Assembly: GCA_030562195.1 (NCBI GenBank) | Contig: CM060203.1 | Span: 2,494,208 to 2,558,207 of the forward strand | Origin: Nipponacmea schrenckii | Taxonomy: Eukaryota > Mollusca > Gastropoda > Lottiidae | Length of the DNA: 64,000 bases | Direction of reading: 5' to 3' | Part shown: piece after piece, positions 56,617-64,000 of the stretch | Layout: the number at the start of each line of letters is the position of its first letter | Position numbering within the stretch: the first letter of the stretch is position 1 | Made by a program: the position numbers and the translations under genes | Notes under the pieces: model-generated | What the model saw: the letters and a program-made list of their open reading frames with translations, nothing else | Databases searched by the model: none | Told to the model about the DNA's origin: nothing

Positions 56617-56781
56617 GTCGATGCTCTGTTGGCTACAGAATGTGCACATTCGTTAACAAGAGTAGGCTATAACCACTGATCTTGCAAAATTTCCGTCATT
56701 GCATATTGCATAGCGCTGCCCGTCTTCCTCAGCCGAAGGGGTGTAGAAGAGTAGGACGTAAAACTCTATTTATTTCATTGC
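56617..56781 (+). mobile_element. 5'-truncated SINE
   Basis: It matches the SINE from the GGCTACAGRCTGTGCAC block to the CATTT tail, with many substitutions. Confidence 0.85.
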
Positions 56782-57197
56782 TAGACGAGTTTAAAACCGA
56801 ATTACTTTTTAATTCTTCGTTTTTGTTGGGTATTGACACTTCTTTTGATTGAGATATAACGGCTTGACTATTTGAAGTCAAGGGTTTATCTAAATTTAAA
56901 AATTAGTATGCGACTTTGATTTTAAATCCATAGTAACGAATTGTGTAACAGATTTACCCCTTTGTTGTGGCGCTTTAATGCATTCCAGGACCTTTTTTTA
57001 AAGGCTGTTCTACCAAAAAAATGACTTTTTCAAGGACGTTAAGATCTCGTTTATCATTTGTGGATGGATATTTGGTAAATTATCAAACGCTCGTTAGTAA
57101 TTGACAACAGACATCTTTATTCGCATGTTATCGAACTTATTAAAGGGGGAATTGAGCTAATGAATTGAGATGCCCGAGGGTGCGTTCTGGTCTATTG

Positions 57198-57234
57198 TTA
57201 CCTGTAATTACCTGAATACCTGGCGTAATACCTA
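57198..57234. promoter_or_regulatory. Cluster of TACCTG and TAATTA motifs
   Basis: TTACCTG occurs twice and ATACCT twice within 37 bp, with TAATTA between the first two. The complements are CAGGTA E-box-like sites next to a homeodomain core. Whether it is an enhancer is a guess. Confidence 0.2.
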
Positions 57235-60200
57235 TTGTAACATACAGGACATCGTGAGGTCATTTTACTAACAGTTATAGGCTGCTGATAATTACCGTTC
57301 TGGCTCGCTGTATTACCTCTATTACACTCACCGCGTCTTCCTTCAATACCTGTCAGAATAGAGGGACGTTAACCCCAATGATGAAGAGCCTTCCTACAGA
57401 TCCCTTATACGGTCATCGCACTTGGCGCTATCAATTCGCATTAACGTTCTCAAAAACGTCTTTCTTGAACTTATGAAACTTTTACTCTTGCTTTATTTGA
57501 GTTCCCCAAAGGTTAACATACAGTAAAAAATATAGATAATAGAATAACTACAATATATGTATACGAACAGATGAGTCGATTAATCGACAATAAAATATAA
57601 GGATTGAAATCGATTAGGTAAAATCATTCTAGAAAACATATCCTTGCAATGACGTTCAGAAATCTTAACTTGAAATTTGTCGCTTTATAAATTGGTCATT
57701 TTATAGAAACACTTATTCCTGAGAGTGATATATCTTCTATTTACTGTGTTTTATTCTAGAATGTGGTCTTCTGTCGTGCATTTATTAAGGTCTCGAGAAG
57801 CAAGATGATATTTTAGAGAAACACACGTTTCCTTTCTCTGGCTTTTACTGTCAGAATATGTAGTCTACTGTTGATGTATTTGCTTTAATACATGGTAACA
57901 TTTCATTAGGGTCCTACATAGCACGTGTCCTGTTTGGCATTGTTATACACAATAAATAGTACATTATATGATATTCTTTCTATACACGAATATTAACTTG
58001 CTTTTTTTTAATTGAATCGAGTTCGATTGAACTTAGTTCTTTATGTCTTTGACTTTGTTTATCAAATATATACAAAATACATACATAGAATAGGAGAAAG
58101 ATACATAAAATACTGAATAAATGTATATAAAAAATACAAATTCGATGTAAGGAGGTATTACAGGAAATAACCTGTCGCTCGCCGATGTTATTAGATCATG
58201 TAATTATTATACCAATAATCATTATCATTATTTTTCATTTCAACGGTTTTCATTGGTTGAATTTTGGCATAACAACCAATCAAAATTATCGACATACACC
58301 TACCGTGTACCTTTATTATAGCCGAGAGAATCTCCGAACAATGCCTCATAGAAAAAGTGTGATTTTTTATAAGTATTCAATGTAATTTCTGTATGAATGA
58401 GCGGGTGTGTTCACCTAGATCAAAATATTATTTAGAGTTTATGATTTTTATTTCGTTACAACAACTGATGTTTCGAATGGAATATAATACACAGACTTAA
58501 GGCTAGTTTTATATTTTTATATCCTATTATTTACTAATATATTTTAATCATAAGCAGAAGAAGTATGGGCGAACCTTATGAATAAAAAAAACATTGAATC
58601 CACGATAGTACAGCGAGAACAAAAACATAATTAGGCGAGAGGGCAAGAGGGTCAACCGAAAAAATCTATTATTTAATAACAAATTTTACATATAAAAACA
58701 GCAGTGTCCGAATGGGGATCGTTTTAATCATATTGAAGGCTAATATAAAAAAACAAAAATATCTCTACACTAGCAGAAGGAAGTCAGTTGAATCATATTT
58801 AGCTGACAAGAGTACAAGGCCAGACCATCCTCTAAAACCTAGAGCAAAGGTAATAGTACATCATTGAAGGTAAATGTGAAAAGGTGATAGAAGATCGTAT
58901 GTACAGTTAAGCAAACAGTTCTAAAGTATATTAATTTATATCACAAATTCCCATAACAGGGGAAAAAAATTAAAGATATATACTATTGTCCTGTCATTTA
59001 ACGTTTCGGCTAAGAGGAAGGTTTTTTACCCCAAACTTAAATATACGACTGGACAATAGTACATATTCTTAAGTACATTTTCTATCTGAAATTTGTGACG
59101 TGTTGGAATATTAAAGCAACTATATCAGCTGTCACAGCAGTCAAGATTACCTTTTGTGAATTTTCGCGCTCTTTTTATGTTTAGACCAGACGTTCATTGA
59201 ACGCACGCGTGATTCTCAAACAAGACATTCACCTTCAAAAATTGCTTCGCCTTTATGTGACGTTTAGATATAAAGAGTATCTATCATAATAAAGGGGAGT
59301 ACAAGCGATATTCATCTGTACATTTGTCTCGTCTGGCTGGTTATTTATTTTGAATTGACGATACTCATGAATGGGGGAGTAACGCTACATACCTTTCGCG
59401 TATTTCAAGGTGAATGAAATAACGTGGGTAAAATAAGGGCTTAAAGTGCAAGGTTAGATTATGAAAGGTTTGGTTGTAGGAGAGGAGGGATGTACTGTCG
59501 AAAAGTCGAATATCGCAAACATTGGCCGTAACGTCACAAACGTTCTTATCACCTACATGTTGCAAATCGGACAACAATATCTGTTTTGATTACCAAAACA
59601 ATGTTATTTCTTTCTATAAAAACATGGTATACTTGCTACGTTTGCTGAGGTTAATTTCGTCAAAACAATACCATTCTAGTTGCATTTGATGTTTTAAATC
59701 AACGTCAGAGTCGCCTTCGATGTTGTATGTTTCTTATCACGAGTCTTGACGTAGCCTACAACAATTTGGTACCAAGTTTGATCGTGAATTTAATCCTAAT
59801 ATTAAACCCAAGTTAAAAACTTTTCAAGAAATAGTGATATCGATTGGTGAAATGGTCGAGTGAGAACCAGCTGTAAGTTTACTAGACAACGAGGTACCTC
59901 ACTTTAACACATACTCTAGTCAATGGGGACAACAATGAATACGTCACCTTTTAATTCACAGAGTGAAGAAAGGAAGTCTATGGCGATATATACTGTTATT
60001 GTGTCTAACAGTGTTTGCGTACGAGATCGGGTAGAGATGGGCAGGGAAAGTTTCGGTCAGTACGTGGTTAGCGCGAAGAAGGAATAAAATCAATCGAGTA
60101 AATCAAGATATTTTGGATAATAAAACAAATGAACCCGAAATTTGACTACAGTTATCAATCATAAAGATTAAAAAAATCACGGAAAAATGAATTTTGTTCT

Positions 60201-60401
60201 TTTTAAAATTCTCGGATAATTTAGTAAAATTTTATTGTAATAAAATTCAAAATTTCCTAGTTGTTTGTAATCAGCTGTGTTGCTCTGACACCATGGTTTA
60301 AATCTGGAAAGATTGCCCTTCGTGGTTAGTTACTCTATATACAAATCAGTGTACTGTAGAACTTGTATTTATTTTGATACGCCCACTGCGTTGTCTATAG
60401 A

Positions 60402-60409
60402 TATATAAA
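60402..60409 (+). promoter_or_regulatory. Possible TATA box
   Basis: TATATAAA is followed by a GC-richer stretch (CTCACCGACGTGAGTCAG). No downstream ORF or clear donor was found, so support is weak. Confidence 0.2.
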
Positions 60410-60548
60410 ACTCACCGACGTGAGTCAGACCAACTTAAAACGCAGTGACCGTAATATGTAATACCCACTGTCCAGCTGTTTGCCTTTGAGTAGGATAGCC
60501 ATGGGTTGATTTAAGGTACGGCGATTTTAAATCCCACTCCGTGAAGTA

Positions 60549-60614
60549 AATGAAATGAAATGAATGGAGTTTTACGTCCTACTCTTCTGCACCTTGTGGC
60601 CTAATGAAGATGGG
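60549..60614 (-). mobile_element. SINE 3'-end fragment
   Basis: This short minus-strand SINE end has the tail AAATGAAATGAAATGAATGG and the shared inner boundary (GAAGATGG). Confidence 0.85.
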
Positions 60615-60898
60615 ACTCCCATCACCATCTATATTCTGAATAAGAAATTAAAATACTCCAGTCTATCGTTAATAATTTGTTAGGGAATATTGAATACAAA
60701 GACAGATGTAAGGGTCCCCGTCGCTTGTAATGATTACGGTTAACGCAGGGTGTATTCCTAGAGAGGGGGGGGGGGCAATTGTGTAACAACAGCCTATGTA
60801 TGCATACATAGCGTTATGAATGTTGGCGTTTCCACTTCCTCCAGTGAAGTCCGGTCGACTACCTGGTGTATTATCGAACTTGTACTTCAATCTCTCAC

Positions 60899-61068
60899 AA
60901 TAGGCTGTGCACGTTAAAGTTCCCTCGACAGTTGACAATCGCAAAAAGTGTTGGCTAATGCCACTGTAATGGCAAAATTTCTCTCATTGGACACTGTTCG
61001 TCTTCATAAGCCCACAAGGTGCAGAAGAGTAGAACGTAAAACTCCATTTATTTCATTTCTATTTCAAT
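60899..61068 (+). mobile_element. 5'-truncated SINE
   Basis: It matches the SINE from AGGCTGTGCACGTTAAAG to the ATTTCATTT tail; the head is missing. Confidence 0.9.
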
Positions 61069-61503
61069 CCCTCGCACTTGTAGAACAAGGGCAGAATCAG
61101 GTTTTACATATCTCTTCAAATAGAGCTAATACTTGCAGGGGCTGAAATATGTGTGATTCAGTGTATACTATAGTAGAGCTCCTAATACATTGACACGCGG
61201 TGTCACTCCACGACTGGGTTAATCAGCTCTGCTTCCCTCCCCTTATATACTCATTAAACAGCATTTAAACTTGCCGTGTTCTTTTTATCAACTTTCAAGT
61301 TGATTTTCGTGTCGTATAGGTAAAACAATCAACCAGGAAAACGGTGATAGTTTATTTTCCAAAACATAATTTATTTTTCTTCTGAAACCACGGAGGATTA
61401 ATATTTTATATATGTTAATAGGGTAACTTTTTCAATATCCCCCACTACTTTCTACACATATGATTTGTTTTTATATCAATGATGGGTCGGCTTTCTTTCT
61501 CGG

Positions 61504-61556
61504 TATAAATACTCCAGCAAGTCGACTCTTGTACGCTCTTCCCTCCGTTGACGTCA
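61504..61556 (+). promoter_or_regulatory. TATA box plus CRE, possible core promoter
   Basis: TATAAATA at 61504-61511 is followed by a perfect CRE, TGACGTCA, at 61549-61556. An ATG in good context lies about 160 nt further on. Confidence 0.35.
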
Positions 61557-61716
61557 TCGTCTTACAAGTTGAAATATAAACGGAAAACCGATATTTATCG
61601 AATTACTTTTTTGTAAAAACTAGTCTCTTTGTTTCGTTTTTTACACTCGTGTTTGAAACGAACTGACCTCGTATTGTTTTCCAAAGGTTAAATTTTTTTA
61701 CGTAATTATTTTCAAA

Positions 61717-61797
61717 ATGGCCGAAATTGACGCCGTAGTGTTTCCTTCCGCGAAATCAAGTTTTTTCTTGGAGGTTCTTGGTTCATTGAAATATTAA
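61717..61797 (+). CDS. Possible short first coding exon or 26-aa ORF
   Basis: ATG in the context CAAAATGGCC opens MAEIDAVVFPSAKSSFFLEV and ends six codons later at TAA. A weak donor-like GAG|GTTCTT lies at 61773. It may be the start of a gene or a chance ORF; no downstream exon was found. Confidence 0.2.
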   Translation: MAEIDAVVFPSAKSSFFLEVLGSLKY

Positions 61798-64000
61798 CTC
61801 TGAAACTATCTAGATAAAGGCGTTTGTCCTCGATTACCCAGTGATAGCAATGGTGACTGCGATATTGGTATACAAATGACAGAATTTAGCAAATGAAGTT
61901 ATATAGGCCTACATGTATGTCGAGAAATGTCTGTCATTCGAAACGCACATGTTGATTGTTCTATGGACTTCGATCTGTAATTCTTGATTAATAGTGAGTT
62001 AATATCAGAGGTTGTAATAAATGTATTGTGACTAAGAGACCTGATCGCAAAGTAAAGTCGCTTTGACTCGAATGTTTACATTTTCACATGAAATAAAAAA
62101 TCAAAGCCTGTCCAAACGAACTCGTAAATTTTAAATTTCTTTAAGGGACCAAATTCAGGTTTCATAATTCAGTTATCGAAATCAAAGTTAATTTCACCCT
62201 TTGAAATTTGACGATTCGTTTGATTCAGCTTGTCAGAATTTCTATGTTTCAAATGGTAAATTTATGGTGTTCATATTTGTTCTTAACCAGCCCCTTTTTT
62301 AGTGATTGATCAATGATGTCAAGATTTAAAAGAAATGAAAAGGCAGAGTTTGTATGTAGGCTATCATAGACGATCCCGGAAAAAATCGTAAACTAAAGCG
62401 TTGAATATTGTTATAGAAAGAGAAAGATCTGAAATTTCAAAAAGGGATTTCGTTATGTCCAAAATTTGAAATCTCGATTATTAAGTCGATTGTCGATCTT
62501 TGGGGGATTTGAAACGCCCCGAAACATAAATCCGTTAACTGTTTGACCTCATATCAAAAGAAAACCGTTACATAAACATGCTAATCCCTTTTATTTTTGT
62601 CCAATATTTCTTTCAAATCTGTTTTCCTAATTGCTCAATCGATTATCCTGTGGTTTGCGGTCAGTTTTAATCGTGTTTAGTTGTGTCATATTGGATACAT
62701 TTGGGATTAAAGGCAGACCATGAGGCTCACAGTAAGACAATATTAGTATCAATTATAAAACAAAGTGTAATATTGAATAACAATTACCAGTTAGTTAATA
62801 ATTTCTATTCAAATCCGGAATAATTCGGAATATATCCTAGATTTCAATCTGAACACCGTGTTATTCATTTCAAGTTATTGGTCTATAAGTTCAATATTTG
62901 TATACACATATCATTGTTCCAGTTACACAGGACAGTCAAAATAATAACTCTGTCAGAGGAGCCACTGGGCGGAATATGAGTGACATAATAATTGGTCTTC
63001 GATCTGATATAAGCTGTATATAGCTTCTTGATCACATGCCGATGGATGTAGATTTATAATTATTGACTGACGAGCCGGGCTTAATCTATGATATATCCAA
63101 CACCCAACATCGCTTCGGAATAGAAGGTACTATAACAGGTAGCTTTCTAGGGTTCCATTTTGTTTTGTAAAAACACGACAAAAAGTCACTCAATTTGTAG
63201 TTATTTTAATAAAAGTCTTGGTAAGCGATTAGGAATTTTGCTTCTTTGACATTTGTGTTTGATATGTGTTATTATAAATTTAATGTATTTTTTGAACAAT
63301 CTTTCATTATTATGAATGATTATTGTCTAACGATGTTATGTCATGAGCCTGGGACGACAAACTAAAAAACTAAAACACTAATTAGATTATTAGTGGGTTA
63401 ATGAGATTTCACTAACAGTAGATGATTATATTGTGGAATTAAGGAAGTTTGCATTTTAATCTCTTTCAAGTAATTGGCACGTGTGACCTTGTGTTTAAAC
63501 TGACCTCACCGCACATTAGATAGGTAAAGTAATCTCGTGATGTCATTCGATCCTGCCTTTTTTATTCCATTATGTTGACATGCTCTTAGACGATTTTCTT
63601 ATTATCAATTAGTTCATACAAAAATATCTTTCATTAGCTGATGTCTTAAACAACGTTACATGGCTTAAAGGATGGTTTGTTATAGAGACTACTTTCGTAA
63701 TATATTGATCACAAACCGAGTGTCTTGACATTTTTAAATATCAAGATGACAGAAAACCAAGTCATTTTCATTAGTGTACAAACAATAGCCAGCGCTTCTT
63801 TTTAAACCGTTGGAGGATAGGAGGACAACCATATGTTAAAAAGACTTTTTAAGAGCAAGATCGTGGATTAATACACAAAATTATATCGGATTGCAGTGTA
63901 TGTTGAATAATTTAATGTAAACACGGCTACTCTCGACGTTCAAGGGTACAGTAAAGGGATACCACAATAAAAGGTTTCTATATGCAATAGTGATCTACCG
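61798..64000. other. Non-coding to window end, no gene seen
   Basis: There are no ORFs above 60 codons, no tandem arrays and no SINE copies. It could be intron or upstream sequence of a gene to the right. Confidence 0.4.

Larger units (their letters stand above)
55572..60401. other. Non-coding, low in repeats; possible long first intron
   Basis: No coding exon is recognisable. It holds a 5'-truncated SINE at 56617, short AACGTTTCG-containing sequences near 55896 and 58999, and a cluster of CAGGTA-type sites at 57.2 kb. The minus frame 56177-56437 and others have no domain. Confidence 0.4.
60410..61503. other. Intergenic with SINE fragments
   Basis: The region contains two SINE pieces and an 11-G run at 60765-60775. 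The minus frame 60669-60944 has no recognised domain. Confidence 0.4.

Noticed and set aside
60669..60944. 91-codon minus frame
   Set aside because: It overlaps a SINE fragment and a poly-G run and shows no domain.

Overview
The window is AT-rich animal genomic DNA. Genes are split by GT-AG introns, intergenic space is long, and there are tRNA-derived SINEs, a decayed LINE reverse transcriptase and an exceptional load of minisatellites (ten array families in eleven arrays, roughly 10 kb of the 64 kb). A DUSP19-type phosphatase, secreted SRCR-domain proteins and the style of the SINEs and tandem repeats suggest a lophotrochozoan invertebrate, most likely a mollusc. That assignment is an inference; no species-level marker is visible.

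Layout: 1-4.4 kb holds a 37-bp minisatellite and low-complexity DNA. 4.4-7.6 kb (-) is a four-exon ankyrin-repeat gene. 7.6-10.2 kb has a 51-bp minisatellite, a telomere-like patch and a small inverted-repeat element. 10.2-12.0 kb (+) is a three-exon DUSP19-like dual-specificity phosphatase whose N-terminal exon is duplicated. A complete SINE with a target-site duplication follows. 13.0-18.5 kb (-) is a secreted coiled-coil protein ending in two SRCR domains; its first intron is almost entirely a 69-bp minisatellite folded into a long palindrome with a perfect 70-bp hairpin at its centre. 23.8-28.3 kb (-) is an unrecognised gene for a cysteine-rich, probably glycosylated, single-pass membrane protein in at least five exons.

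From 28.4 to 55 kb there is no well-supported multi-exon gene. This part holds a LINE relic, SINEs, two related 40-bp satellite arrays, 26-, 34-, 91- and 73-bp arrays, and a few small candidate ORFs, the best being a 64-aa ORF with its own TATA box and polyadenylation signal. From 55 kb to the end the DNA is less repetitive. It has a convincing TATA/Inr promoter with a non-coding first exon at 55.4 kb (+) and weaker promoter candidates at 60.4 and 61.5 kb, so the 5' regulatory part of one or more genes may continue to the right.

The genes do not form a pathway. The SRCR protein and the membrane protein are both extracellular-facing, the phosphatase is expected to be intracellular, and no operon-like organisation is present. 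Exon models were built by hand from splice consensus, reading-frame phase and domain continuity. Three of the four multi-exon models close in frame; the membrane-protein model is one nucleotide out of phase and probably lacks an exon.
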